Assembly: GCF_040412425.1 (NCBI RefSeq)
Contig: NC_089744.1
Location: 22,071,501 to 22,135,500 of the forward strand
Direction of reading: 5' to 3'
Length of the DNA stretch: 64,000 nt
From: Macrobrachium rosenbergii
Taxonomy: Eukaryota; Arthropoda; Malacostraca; Decapoda; Palaemonidae
The first letter of the stretch is position 1. Each line of letters begins with the position of its first letter. The position numbers were made by a program, and so were the translations under genes. Positions 25,928 through 39,829 of the stretch are shown here, piece after piece. The notes beneath the pieces were generated by a model. That model was not told the origin of the DNA and did no database searches. It was given only the letters and a program-made list of their open reading frames with translations.

Positions 25928-25985
25928 TGATAGGTCAACAATCCTCGAAAAATGACGAAAGCTCTCGTTTTTACAAGTAAATACA
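25576..25985. repeat. Three tandem units, each a CT array plus about 75 bp of unique sequence
   Basis: (CT)n arrays at about 25576-25637, 25711-25784 and 25855-25925 are each followed by the same spacer (taggtcagcaatcctcgaaa, then agtaaatatagaacataac). The higher-order period is about 141-148 bp. Confidence 0.92.
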
Positions 25986-26570
25986 GAACAAAACACTTGC
26001 ATTCATAAAATTCCTATCAAAATGTGCACCAGTAATACCACTTACCCTACAGATAACTTGAAAAGAAAAGGTTGCACTTAAGGGCTGAAGAACACTTAGG
26101 GATGAAGAACACTTAGGGCTGAAGAACACTTCGGAGCTTCATCTGGATTTGACCATCGTTGACAAGACGATTGTACTCCAGTATCAAGACATATACGAAG
26201 TCCTGTAAATACAATCATGTCAGTTTTGGAACATGGAGAAGGTTACGAATTTTTTGAAGTGATTTCAAAATTCTGAAACGAGGCAAATTAATGACAACGA
26301 AGCTGACGATCCATCTAAATGTTATTCATAACTTGAATGATAACAAAACTTTTAGTCTGAAAGTTATGGTTCTAATAATTTAGTTTTGCACAGGGTAATT
26401 CCTATTTGTAACTTGCTTCTACGGTGCATGATAAATCAGTTGCTGTAAATCCTGATAGTGGGATATTTAATTATATCTAATATAGTATTACATGAATGTT
26501 TTAATTGTATGCACTGACTTCCCATAAAAGTCAAAATGCACCAATCAAGTCATAATTTTCCATGTTGCAG

Positions 26571-26867
26571 TTCTATATCAAAATGAACATTGATGATGAT
26601 AATATTGATAATAATGAGATAATAAGTGATGATACTAATTATGAAACCCAACTGTGTACTCTATATAAATAGTGTTAGGTCTCTCTGGGATATACCATTT
26701 CTCTCTCTCTCTCTCTCTCTCTGGTACTATATCGAGGGGTTTCTGTTCTATATCAAAATGAACACTAATGATGATAATATTGATAATAGTGAGATAATAA
26801 GTGATGATACTAATTATGAAACCCAACTGTGTACTCTTTATAGTGTTAGGTCTCTCTGGGATATATA

Positions 26868-26918
<51 letters not shown>

Positions 26919-26935
26919 ACTATATCGAGGGGTTT
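26571..26935. repeat. Tandem duplication of about 175 bp ending in CT arrays
   Basis: Both copies start ttctatatcaaaatgaaca and run through gttaggtctctctgggata into a (CT)n array (about 26698-26722 and 26871-26916) and ggtactatatcgaggggttt. The copies differ mainly in CT length. Confidence 0.9.
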
Positions 26936-27082
26936 CTGGTTCAATTCCTCTTAATCTGGGTCAATTCCCTTAAACCAATTGTGCCCCAGGCGACTTATGC
27001 ATTTAATTGAGTGTTTGAGGTCTGTCGACCATTGTGAGTCGCACCTGGGCGAGTAGAGAGGAAAAGAGAGAGAAAAATAACA

Positions 27083-27087
<5 letters not shown>

Positions 27088-27144
<57 letters not shown>
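27088..27144. repeat. (CT)n array
   Basis: A pure dinucleotide array of about 57 bp. Confidence 0.95.
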
Positions 27145-27148
<4 letters not shown>

Positions 27149-27394
27149 TTACAAAGTTACACACGCACTAATACTAGCAGATCAATGGTACAAGTTCGTC
27201 TTTATCCGGCGAAGTGCAATATATGGCATTCAGTCTGCTATACACTCTACAAGACCTCTAAAACTCCTTTCACCTTACACACATACACATGCAAACAAGG
27301 ATATGTATACACATACGGACATTTCCTACATTTCATATCAACAGAGAAATGTGTATATATACAGGTGTGTATGTACGTATAACTGTATCACGAA

Positions 27395-27470
27395 ACTGCT
27401 AAGTAAAGGACAACAAGTCGAAAGGCCTATCACCACTCCGTCGTTTCTCTTTCATTCGTGGCATTGCCTT

Positions 27471-27559
<89 letters not shown>

Positions 27560-27724
27560 ATATGCTCAACTGCTTGACACAGTTTTTAGTCTATAATTCT
27601 GTAATGAATAAACATATAAACACACATATATATATATATATATATTTATATACATATCTATATATAAATAAAGATAAAATCCACGAAGGAAACGTCCTTC
27701 GTGGATTTTATCTTTATTTATATA
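27395..27724. repeat. TA-rich fold-back module with a perfect 30-bp hairpin
   Basis: 27661-27690 and 27695-27724 are exact reverse complements around the 4-base loop aacg; the arm core is gataaaatccacgaagga. Upstream, 27419-27475 carries a related but diverged segment (cgaaaggcctatcaccactc, tttctctttcattcgtgg) in the orientation of the right arm at 43195. (TA)n fills 27481-27545. It is part of a repeat family also seen at 43116-43245. Confidence 0.8.
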
Positions 27725-27825
27725 TTCATCACGTTCCATATTTTCGTCATTCAGTTATACATATCTATATATGTGTGTGTGTGTGTGTTGTACGGAAGAA
27801 AGTAAGTGTTCTATCTGGACCAACA

Positions 27826-27828
<3 letters not shown>

Positions 27829-27868
<40 letters not shown>
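27829..27868. repeat. (CA)n array
   Basis: About 20 CA units. A short (GT)n array lies just upstream at about 27773-27788. Confidence 0.95.
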
Positions 27869-28295
27869 GCACGACTAAACTTTTCCTTCTTTTTATTTTC
27901 ATGGCATGATGGCCATGCAACGTCAGCTCTGAAGGATCTACTCAAAAATTCTCCAAAGTTTGAAGCAAACTTTGGAGGAGTTTGGAAAATGACAAACAAC
28001 GAAGTACGCTGAATAAAAGGGAAACTTAGACAAGTGGTGCCTTCAGAGTTTGAGCTACAGTAGACTCTGCAAGCAGTTCATTTGCTAAAGGCCGCCTCTT
28101 GTTGGCATACGAACTGGATTTCTGTGTCATAATAATTATTACACATCTTCAGTACCTTCAACCACTGACTGATCCGGGGTGGGGGGCGGGGCACCTGGCC
28201 ATGTGCCCCCATTGAAAAGATGACAAAATAATAATATTGAAGTTTTAGATAATAACATAAATGGGAAATATAAAAATGGGAAAAATTAAAAAATC

Positions 28296-28333
28296 TAATA
28301 TATATATATATATATACATTATATATATCATAT

Positions 28334-28375
<42 letters not shown>

Positions 28376-28392
28376 CACACATATATGTATAT
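28296..28392. repeat. Interrupted (TA)n array
   Basis: TA tracts broken by occasional single-base and CA interruptions. Confidence 0.9.
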
Positions 28393-28439
28393 GTATAATA
28401 TGAAAATTGGTAGCCCCACCCATGAAATTTTTCTGGATC

Positions 28440-29635
28440 CACTAGTGCCTTCAACAGTACCTTTATTTGGTAAATGGTGTTTTCTACAGTCGTGAGCAGT
28501 TCCTAAAAGTTTATTTTATAATTTCCAGTTAATGTAAATACAATAAAAATGCAATTAAAATAATTACACATTTCTTTCTTGAACGAAGGCAACCGCAGTA
28601 AAAACACAGCAACAAGACTGTTCGTTCTTAATCACATTTATAACCTTTAAGAATTTTCATAAAATTCTTTTTTATTTTTTAAATTTTTGCTTTATTTACA
28701 TAAACTGCAACTTATTAACTGTCTAATCTGATTTCTTTGACAACTGAACATATTCTTCGTAGTACGCAATGATCACGCCTTAGCTTACATGTTAATTTAT
28801 TGCACAAATACTTGTACACATCACATTTGTCTTGTCTCACAGAAAATAAGGTCTACTTAAAAGATTAATTTGTAATTTGTGCATAACCTCAAAGACTAAT
28901 TCCGGGTTCCTGCACTTCTTCCAAATCAATGTCAAAACTTGCGATTAGAAAACGAGTGAAGTTATCTAAGCACTATTTCTGTCAATTGGCATCAACACAA
29001 GCGTCCTCCCAGGGTTTCTTTTAAAATACTAATGGCCTCTAGGCGGCTGCAGTGAATTCCGAAGTAAGCTGTCCTGTTGATGAACTTTGTCACAGCTTGC
29101 ATTTTGATTAAGGACTGAAAGGTAATCAATCTTACTTTTACTTGTGCGTGTAATGAATTTCATAAAAGAGTAAGTGTTCTTTGTGAATCCGCAACGTAAC
29201 TTGATAAACCAAGCATTTGCGAGGTACAAATAAGTAAATGATAATTGTCAAACCTTCTTCTAAGCCTAACAATCATCACGTTGGAATATAGCTTTAAAAG
29301 CAAAATAAAAAAAAAAACATGCAAGGCCAATGGTATCTATCAAAAATAACCTGTTTTCTAGTATCATGCGTCTAAGGAAGCATATTTAGTTCTAACGATC
29401 TTTCTTATGAATATTCCTTTTCACATAGTAGAATGAAGAGTCTTTATTTGACTATTACTTTAATTATCGAATAACTGAGAGTATTTAATAAAAGGAAAAA
29501 AAGAAAGTAAAGGCCCGATTTCTATAGGTTTAGGGAGCCTGGCAGTTGTTTTTGTGACGTCACGCACATCAGCGCACTTGTATCTCAGCATTTTCCATTC
29601 CACGATCCCAAATAACACCTAGGTATATCACGAGA
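28440..29635. other. Unrecognised AT-rich intergenic sequence
   Basis: Nothing gene-like was recognised. A gtgacgtcac palindrome lies at about 29554-29563, with no gene beside it. Confidence 0.5.
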
Positions 29636-30330
<695 letters not shown>

Positions 30331-30332
30331 AT

Positions 30333-30655
30333 AGGGAATCAAAGATTTAATGGTTCCCTGTTGCTATCCTTCTCTACGTTATATTTTATTTGCAGGTAGG
30401 TTCCATTGTTTTCTTACGATACGTATTATTGCTCTCATTTTTTTTGAGGTGGGGGGGGGAAGGCTGGGGGCCGAGTAGGACGAGATAACAAGGTATCAAA
30501 GACAATTAAGTGAATTGATGGCTCCCTGCTTCTACCCATTTCCAAATTAGTTCAATTTTATTTGCAAGGTGGATTCGTTGTTTTCTTACGAGACGTATTG
30601 TTTGGCTGATTTTTTTTTTTTTTTGGGGGGGGGGTTGCGATGTCTGAGGGTGGAG
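30333..30655. repeat. Diverged tandem duplication with T-run/G-run junctions
   Basis: Two copies of about 160 bp share tttcttacgatacgtatt-like sequence followed by a long T run and a run of 9-10 G (about 30456-30465 and 30618-30636). The G-runs stand out in AT-rich surroundings. Confidence 0.65.
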
Positions 30656-30659
30656 GACA

Positions 30660-31640
30660 CCGGATTGCTAATTTTATTATGACCTTACTAATATTCTATC
30701 GCCACGCTTTCGTCGCTTCTTCTGTTTCCCATGATTCCCACGAGGTTCACTTGTAAGAGGTACATACGTAGGTCTATCGTCTCCTGGGTTAGCCCCTGTA
30801 TCTTTCATTCCCCTGAGCTTATATCAATAATAATAATGCTGAATATAAAGCATGTTATTACTAAAATGTTTGTCTCTGCAAACTACGATTTAAGAAAAAT
30901 AAATTAGCGTTGAAAAACGACGCTAGTCATCAACAGCGCAAAAAATTACTCGTGTTTTTCCACTAATTTCCACACTGAAAAGGTGAAGTCCATAATATAA
31001 TTACGGGTGTTATTCTAATAAAACAGAGGAGCCGAATCAGCCTAGTGATGCCGACATAACTGGCGTGAAATGAACTTAATCACAAAAAGGGTATTTATTT
31101 ACGCTACACCGTAATTAAAATATGAAGGATACTGATACTACGTAGGTTCTACTACGAAGGATATCCTGTCAAGTTGGTGGCAACATATGAGCCACAAATA
31201 TCAGTAAATGATTGAAAAGTCTCAGCAAACAAGATAATAAACATGTGGAAATACGTAACGCAAAAAAGGGACGAGAAGCCTATAAAATACTCGACAGCCT
31301 AGCAATATATTCATCGACGAATATGTGTCAAGGAGAAGCCGGCTGCTCAGCAACCGATCACTTAAAACAGCAATGTCCAAAGCTTCGATCTTGGCAGATT
31401 CGCAACTAAACTCCCTTGGTGCACTGTTGTCTAACATCCTATAAGGCCTCTTAATACTTTTTTATTTTGCTTCTACTGATAAATATGAATTGATTTTCAG
31501 AACAAGTACTATACTGCAGTCAACAATGTATTTGCTTATCATAATAACCAGTACATATCTATACGAGATAACGCCTTTTAATTTGGAATTCTCAGTAACA
31601 GAGTGAGTGCTTTATGCAAGTCTCAAAACATATGCATTTA
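30660..31640. other. Unrecognised intergenic sequence
   Basis: No gene, RNA or repeat family was recognised. Confidence 0.5.
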
Positions 31641-31641
31641 A

Positions 31642-31646
<5 letters not shown>

Positions 31647-31729
<83 letters not shown>
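31647..31729. repeat. (TA)n array
   Basis: About 41 pure TA units. Confidence 0.97.
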
Positions 31730-31730
<1 letters not shown>

Positions 31731-31734
31731 AAGG

Positions 31735-32600
31735 CAATTCAGCGTCATCAGAATCAACATTGTTCTCTACGCTATACCAGTCTTCTGCTGGTAGAAATTA
31801 CTTCAAATAATGAATGTTAAATTACAGAGATTGGATTAATACTCAGCTTCCTAAACTTACCCTTTCTTTTCCGAACAGGTGACCGTCCCTCCACCCCTGA
31901 GGGATAATTTGGGAGTACTCAGATCGTTTAAAAAGGAAAGTTCCACTGGTCATGCCATACACATGAACTATACAATAACTTCATTTGGAGCTTCACTAAC
32001 ACTAAAACTAAACCGAGTGAGTACCGCATACTCGCTCTAGCCTTCATACTGGTCAGCCCTGTACTGTTATGTTTCTGTCTGCTTTCAGCGTCAACCAATC
32101 GTCCCAAGGACAATAAAATAACAGACCTAACAGTTGGTTGAAGTTGGTACAACGCCGGTAGGCTTCCTGAGGTAACGCCAGCTCTATGCGTTGAGTTGGG
32201 TCTAGGTTGGGTTAGTTCCTAGACTGATTGGATAGTTAACGTTAATGTGATTATAGTATGAGCTGCTTTAGTGTGATATTGATAGTAGGTTAAACACAAC
32301 ACGATGGTAGTACAACTTTAAAACATCGTCGTGGTATGTTCAAGAGGGAAAAACTCTTTGATATTCGCGATTTTCGTCAACAAAATATAACAACGTTTGT
32401 GTGTTCAAAAGCATTTTAGTCAGCGTACGAATCATCAATCAAGTTATTGTATGCACCATAATTAATTAACAAAATTTTGCATCGTTTATCAAGTTATACA
32501 TTAAAACGATTACTGGATCATCATACGCATTTAAGCTACGGGGAATAGTCATTAGTTCATTGACTCGTGTAAATAGGATATGAAGGTATTGAACAGTTTC
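31735..32600. other. Unrecognised intergenic sequence
   Basis: No supported feature was seen. Confidence 0.5.
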
Positions 32601-32603
32601 ACG

Positions 32604-32620
32604 TCACACACACACACACA

Positions 32621-32682
<62 letters not shown>
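32604..32682. repeat. (CA)n-(TA)n array
   Basis: A short CA run followed by about 30 TA units. Confidence 0.95.
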
Positions 32683-32685
<3 letters not shown>

Positions 32686-32689
32686 GTGG

Positions 32690-33630
32690 ATCTGGTTAGC
32701 ACTTGATTTGGTTACATACAGTATAAACCCTTTGAGCCAAATGGCTAGCAACCTCATCTCAAAGATTTGCTGAAAACCGCAAGGGTAAAAGTCATATATA
32801 TAAGGCCATGTATATATATGTGTGTGTGTGTGCGTAAAACTAATGCATTTCCTATTGCATATAAAACAGTCTCAAACTATAATGAAATTAAAAGTTCAAG
32901 GAATACTGTGGAATTCACAAAACTTTCTGTGGATTAAACTCTATTCCCAGAACCTAATTGTTTTATTGTGTCGACAGGCTGTATTACCCAAGCAGAATAC
33001 ATTACATCTCGACTTCTAGGAAGGTTCAAATAAACCACATAACGTTGGGAAAGTTTTTACCAACTTAGAAAAGCTGTTGGTTTGCCCTGACTTTTTTTTT
33101 TTCATTTCAACATATTTAAATATCGAAGTGTCTTAGTTTTTCTTAATATCGAAGAGAGAAAACTTATGTTTACTGGGTTAAGTGTACGCTAAAAATGCTA
33201 ATTGGAAATGTCTGGTTGTCTACTGCAAAGTGAGGATTTCCTCACCAACATAATCATCTAATTCTGCTGTTGAGTAGAAAAGGAATCTTCCTGAATTTTA
33301 GCGAACAAGTCCTCACGATGTACCAGCAGTGGTATTAAGTTAGAAATCTAATTGTTTTGATAAACTAATGTATTAAAACTTGCAAAATTTAAGAAATTTA
33401 GTCTGTCTTCGTGACAATAACTTTCCCATTGACAATATTTAAGCTCAACTGTTCTAGCGGTTAAACTGTAGTCTTATAATCTTCGTAATTATCCCATGCG
33501 ACACGCGTTCCGAAGCACAACTCGGTATGCTAGGCCTACTATATCCAAGGGAATTTTTTAAAAAGTGAAAAAATCATTTGTATATAAAAAAATTCTTACG
33601 ATGAATCATTTATAATTTCTCGCTCGCATT
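32690..33630. other. Unrecognised intergenic sequence
   Basis: AT-rich sequence. No supported feature was seen apart from a short (GT)n array near 32820. Confidence 0.5.
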
Positions 33631-33631
33631 T

Positions 33632-34026
33632 TTAGTTTTCTATAAAAGAAAACTACTGTGCCGCCTTTGTCCGTTCGTCTGCACTTTTCCTGCCCGCCCT
33701 CATATCTCAAAAACTCCTGAGGCTAGAGGGCTGCAAATTGGTATGTTGACCATCCACCCTCCAATCATTAAACATACCAAATTGCAGCCATCTAGCCTCA
33801 GTAGTTTTTATTTTATTTAAGGTTAAAGTCAGCCATAATCGTAATTCTGGCACCGCCATAGGTACCAACAACACAGGCCATCACCAGACCGTGGTTAAAG
33901 TTTCACGGGCCGCGGCTCATACAGCATCATACCGAGACCGCCGAAAGATAGATCTATTTTCGGTGGCCTTGATTATACGCTGTACAGAAAACTAGATTAC
34001 GCCGAAGAAACTTCGGAGCATTTTTA
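33632..34026 (+). mobile_element. Hairpin MITE family B, copy 1
   Basis: A roughly 390-bp element starts agttttctataaaagaaaac and ends near tgtacagaaaact, so the termini are inverted copies of each other. A large internal hairpin has arms built on gaggctagagggctgcaaat and its complement. Related copies are at 47122, 48940, 52869 and 57226. No coding capacity. Confidence 0.85.
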
Positions 34027-34316
34027 ACTTGTGTTATTAAAACGTTCATTTGGTCTAATCGCCTACAGTACAGGATGCGGTTTTAGAAATCTCCTTTGCG
34101 AGATTTTCAGGAGTCTCTTCGTCATTCGCCTTTGTCTGAATTTTCACGAGTTCAGACATCTTCCTAAACGTGGCCGTTTTCTAAACATTTGGACTCCATT
34201 CCCCTCACGTCCTCTCTGATTTCACGTGTGACCGAAACTTTTCTCTTTCTCTGATTTCAGATAATCAAAACTTATTCTTTTACCGATTCCTAATCACCTC
34301 GGCCCCCAACCCGTTC

Positions 34317-34319
<3 letters not shown>

Positions 34320-34364
<45 letters not shown>
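34320..34364. repeat. (CT)n array
   Basis: A pure dinucleotide array of about 45 bp. Confidence 0.95.
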
Positions 34365-34365
<1 letters not shown>

Positions 34366-34369
34366 ACTG

Positions 34370-35345
34370 CACGTTGCCTGCAGTCAAAAGCAGTAGCACC
34401 CGATATCACCTGATCCTCAGGACTATCTATCCAGGACTTGTTAACCTTTTTCTTAATGTTCTTGTTTTTATTTTGGAATATAATTCATATTCCTGTTCAA
34501 TCCATCTATCTGCTCTTATCCAAACATAGAGAAATTCATACACAATCAATTATCGTTTCTGTGCCTCTTATTGCGTCTAGTTGCCAAGGTTTGAACAATT
34601 TACTTGTTCGAAATTAGAGTAAAGTTTCACAGTGAATTTAGGTCAAATTCCACTCATTTAGAAACTACTCATATTTCCATGATAAAAATAAAGCGGTAAC
34701 GAATGCACACACCCAAAATCAATAACGTCCCCTTACCAGCGCACTCTATTGGCTGGCTAATTGCCTCGGTTAATTGAAGCCTGCTCCAATACCACAGTCG
34801 CGGCTGATATATGGATAACTACGGACATAATTATAACTGCACTCGACTTGACTCTTGGTTGGTGTCTCGTTGACCTACATGTCAGCACCTGAGTCGACTG
34901 TCTGGTTTTAGGATCCGTTGATGGAATATTTATTTTAAAAATGACAGCGGTATAAAAGGGTCGATTGGAGCCAATCGACAATGCGAACGTTACGTACCGT
35001 GACGAAGGTTAAACCAAGGTCCCTTCATTCGACGTACCTATAGGGCCAGATAATATCACTAGCGGACAAAATGATAATATTGAAGATATTATTAACAATA
35101 ACATAAACAAATGAGAAATATAAAAATGGAAAAAATTAAAAAATCTATTATAGAAATAATAAAATTTTTAGAAAATATTAATAACAATAATAATAATAAT
35201 AACAATAATCTTAATGGTAATAATAATGGATTCGGTATTTCCTGATAGAACAGGCGATTGCTGTCCATTTCATATTTTCTACTTAAATACTGAATGATAT
35301 GCGGAAGAAAATATATTATACCATGATACGACAGAAATATTTCAT
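34370..35345. other. Unrecognised intergenic sequence
   Basis: No gene or known family was recognised. A short AAT-rich stretch lies near 35190. Confidence 0.5.
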
Positions 35346-35346
35346 G

Positions 35347-35461
<115 letters not shown>

Positions 35462-35464
35462 CAT

Positions 35465-36599
35465 CCCATTGCTGAGCCTTTTATTCGAATTTCATTAAAT
35501 TTGTGAAATCCACGAACGTAACTAGAACTAAAACTATATGATATGAAATAGATCAGTCTGGCTTCACAAGTGAAATGTTAATTAGCCCAGAAAACGCATC
35601 TCAAGTTGAACTCATGAGAAAGCATGTGAAAGATTCAAAGGGAAATGTCAACTTTAAAAATACGCTTAATATGGTGGAATACTCTAGCTCCTGAAATTGA
35701 AAATAACTTCCTCTCCCTGTAAAAAGAGGAAAAAATAACTAATCTCACCCAACACTCAAAAGAAGAAACGCCTTCGGATAGTCTAATAGCCTATGGCTAA
35801 ACGGTTACATGGAACGGTTGCTGTCCACCATTCGTCAAGAAGTCTTGCATATTATACAAATCATTGTATTTCTGTAGAAGACTTAATTATGCTACCGTCA
35901 ACCAGCAAATAAGTCTAATTTTCTGAAAGACTTGGTACTTCTCTCCTCCTAATGCCAAGCAGGACTTGTGGTACAATATTGGGGTTGAAAATTTCATAGC
36001 TCTAAGATCAGCGTTTGTAGTGCATCTCGGTTCATGTAACTCTATAGCCTGAAACCATCTACGGTTAGTCTTGTTGGCTTAAGAAGTCATAAAATATATT
36101 TTAAACATTATTCTAGCTTTGATAGACAGGCAATGCAACACCCTTCATTAATCTTTCTGCGCTATCCAATACTCCTAAGTTGTATCTGAGGTAGACTGTT
36201 ACGAATAAAGTTAAAGGAATCCATTAAGGTAATAATTAATCGTAATTATCTTCATAGAACACTCATCAGGATATTTTTAACTAGGTAGTATTTCTAAGGT
36301 GTTGTTCAGTACTCTTTACGACGTTATTGATTTAAGCACTAAGAGACTGACTATAGTCCAAGAATGCACCTGAGACACGGACCTTATCAGCAGTATGGAC
36401 TAGAGTACTGTTATTATTCACCTGAGTTTCACCAGGGATCCTTATCTTATTTTCTATCTCACACGAACATCAGTTCAGTTTTATTCTTATTCCTCTTTAA
36501 ATCTGCTTAAATGTCATCCAGTTCTTAACATGGAGTAAGGACATTATTCAGGTTCTTATCTGTAAACTGAACGTCGTTAATGAGAAATAAAATTAGATG
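35465..36599. other. Unrecognised sequence, possibly retrotransposon remains
   Basis: It lies downstream, on the minus strand, of the reverse-transcriptase fragment at 36600-36730, and may be its decayed continuation. No motif is clear enough to annotate. Confidence 0.4.
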
Positions 36600-36730
36600 T
36601 CATCGACACTTCCAATGCATTGTAAAGCATTTAGCAGTTCATGCAAAACTGTATCAAAAGCCTCTCTAAGATCGAGTCTGGCCGGATACCACATCGCATT
36701 TTCCTTCCTCAATGACTTTCAGTAAACCAT
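36600..36730 (-). pseudogene. Reverse-transcriptase fragment (motif A region)
   Basis: The minus strand reads LDLREAFDTVLHELLNALQ, matching the motif A context of non-LTR reverse transcriptases, where the Asp of FD is catalytic. One frame away upstream is EEGKCDVVSG, the residues that normally precede this block, so a one-base frameshift is likely. A stop follows soon after. It belongs to a decayed retrotransposon of unknown extent. Confidence 0.55.
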
Positions 36731-36799
36731 TACTTGTACTAGGTATATATGGCTGATAGTGATAGAGGTACAAGTATGTGACTCAGTTGTCGTGCCTCG

Positions 36800-37667
36800 A
36801 TCAGTCAGTCAAACTGTTTTTTTTAAGGAGATTACAGTACATCAACCCTTCAGTAAATGAAGTTTTCTTATTATTGTGCCCATAACTAGTCGGCTGCTTG
36901 AGATATATCGGTGTTTTATTGTGCGAAGTGACTATGCGTAACTTGGAGACGCCTAATAAAACTCTTCCATCTCTCACAGGGATCAGCTGTAATGGCCAAC
37001 TCGCCCCGTCTGAATATCTGTCAAATTTGATTGGAAGTCTTCCTTTGTGCTTCTCATATATTTGGGATGAATGCATCTAAGGATCAGATGATTCTATTTT
37101 TGTCTGTTACTGTGAGAACAACAAATAAGATGGTACCTTTCTCAAGGCATACAGTAAATGGCGTGATATCAACAAGATTAAATCTTCTGGCGAACATGTT
37201 ATTTTCTGAAGCCTCTTGATCTGGCCATTTTTAGTAATGACGTTTCTACGAGGAAATGTTTTTCTATTTTATTCTCTGGAATGGAGGTCAATTTTTTATT
37301 ACTGAAAGTAGAATTGCGCCATGTTGTGTCAAAACATGATCGTAACTGCTAAGTAAGCAAAGGTTCCCATTTTCGTGTCATATTCTTTCATCTGTAAATT
37401 CCCTGCAATAGCTGGGATATCGATAAACAAAAATCCCAGTCTCTGGAAATCGACTTTCATACCCTTACTCACGTATCTTAAATTTAGAAGCTTTCTAAAC
37501 AGAAACATTCGGGAGTCCATTAGGCACCGCTTTTACCCTTTTCGATGAAACTGGTAACACCAACAGAGCCTTGGCCATGCAACTTTCGGACAGGTTCCAA
37601 ATGATTTTAGCGCTGCATTTGACTCTCCGTTACAGCGTCGAAGCGTAAATAACATTATTATTTAGCC

Positions 37668-37670
<3 letters not shown>
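36800..37670. other. Unrecognised intergenic sequence
   Basis: Overlapping open frames of 60-91 codons occur on both strands at 36800-37220. None carries a known domain. Confidence 0.45.
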
Positions 37671-37672
<2 letters not shown>

Positions 37673-37724
<52 letters not shown>

Positions 37725-37867
37725 ATAGATATCATTATCATATATCCACTGGTGGTTCATGAGCATGGGATTTAAAAAAAATTAAAAAACAAAATGTTCG
37801 CTTCTCACTATAACACCCATATTTTGTCTTCTATCCAACATCTATCATCCTTTCACAAATAACGACC

Positions 37868-37911
<44 letters not shown>
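37673..37911. repeat. Two (GA)n arrays separated by 150 bp
   Basis: (GA)n at about 37673-37723 and 37871-37911. Confidence 0.95.
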
Positions 37912-37913
<2 letters not shown>

Positions 37914-37914
37914 T

Positions 37915-38143
37915 GCCGCTCGATCAGACAGCAAGCGCTTGAAGGGTCTATCTCTAGACCTAGTCTGACTTTCATTTCGAAACTTAATACTACAACTGCT
38001 GTCACGATGACAACAGTAAACCCTTATTACTGACTAAAGTAGAACATAACATTTCTAATTCACCTCACAAATTATTGTCATATAACATTTATGAAGGAAA
38101 TTATGGAAAGTAAGCGACTGGTTTAGATACGTCTAACCACATG

Positions 38144-38178
<35 letters not shown>

Positions 38179-38572
38179 TGTAGACCATTGTCACTCTTAT
38201 ACAGTATAAATATGGCCTGTTTTCTGTCCAAAATATACTGGAAACAAAGCTTGTTCATTTGAACGAGGGAAGTAAAATTGTTTTTTCTTTCCATAAGACT
38301 GCTTTTAACAAAGAATGAGACTGAATGATTTTCATTTATTTACAATCATTACTTCGATTTGCTTTCGACAGGGTAAACATTTTTTTTTCTCTCTCTCTCA
38401 TTAAAAAAAGACGACAAAACATAATAATTAACTACAATACAATTATCACTAAAATAACTCTACGGAACTGAAACGGGATTTTAGTTATAACTCTCTCTCT
38501 CGGTTTATCATATATCCTTCAATGAACGAAAGGGTGCTGTAGCGAAAAAAAATTGCTATGAGATACAAAGCA

Positions 38573-38606
<34 letters not shown>

Positions 38607-39780
38607 AAAATAAATGAATTAAACATACATATACACTGTTCCTATCAGACTGCTGCCTGACAGTAGGCAATTCACGACAAAAAATCAAACCAGTAATGCT
38701 TTATGATAACTGACGATAGTAATCCTATCTCTATAAAGGGCATGGAATAGATTATATGAAAATACTATAATACACAAAAAATCTTCAAAAAATTTCCCAC
38801 AATGACAGATTTTTTTCTCTCGTTGGTACAGCCCAGGCTATGCGTAGACCTATGCCTGCAAACTGTTTAGATCACAAGATTTCCTTATCATTCAAACTTT
38901 ATTCTATGCATCATTTCATTGTATGAATATAAAAACAACTTTATTAGGCTACCAGAGTTATATCCACGTCCGTAAACTGGAAAAATAACCGATATAACAC
39001 GAAGCATTGACAAGCAAACGTTAGCCCCATGCCAGATATTTGATTTTACTGGCCTTCTTTTAAGCACATTTTCGTTTCAAATCAGTCAAAATTACTTGCT
39101 TATTGTAGCCATTATTTATATATTTTATCAAAGTGTAGTTCCAATGCCTTACATTTAAAAAAAGAGGGATTAGTCTGGGGTAACCTTTTATATCGTATGT
39201 ATGTCATCAACACATAAAGGATGGCGGGAACTCGATGAGATTTCAAATTTTTGCTCGATAAGCTATTTCGTAAATACTCCTGAAATTCCTTAACCACTGA
39301 GCTCTTATTACGATTTGTAAGCTAAAAAAATAATTATGCAAATTATTCTGAAAAGAAAACTGCAATACTATTTGGAAAAATACTACTGAAATTGTCCAAT
39401 CACTGAGCTATTAAAACGATTTGTATGCCCAAGAATAAATTATATAAATATGCAAAGTATTCTGAAATGAAAACGAATATTATTGCCATGCATCGCCTTT
39501 AACCAATGTTGCAGTGGCTGTTCCTTTCACCTCCCCCAGACAGCTTCATTGACAATACTTCATGCTGTTTCGAATACAGCAATTTATATGCAAAAAACCA
39601 TTCAAATACCTTTTATTCCCACTCACATACTCCCATGTCTTTTATTTTATCGTTCGTTTGTGTTTGATCTACTTACAGTAGACTTTGATGCAAGCTTGCC
39701 TTTTGTGTGCTTGTATTTTTAAATTATCAATATAAATCGGAATTTTTACGATCTGTATGAGTAGGTGTTAGGGTTCTTTG
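37915..39780. other. Unrecognised intergenic sequence with small arrays
   Basis: It contains (GT)n at about 38143-38178 and (CT)n at about 38574-38604. A partial duplication shares ctattaaaacgatttgta-like sequence (about 39302 and 39410). No gene was seen. Confidence 0.5.
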
Positions 39781-39782
39781 TA

Positions 39783-39827
<45 letters not shown>

Positions 39828-39829
39828 CA

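Noticed and set aside
29554..29563. CRE palindrome gtgacgtcac as a promoter element
   Set aside because: No gene start or other promoter signal lies nearby. Isolated occurrences are expected by chance.
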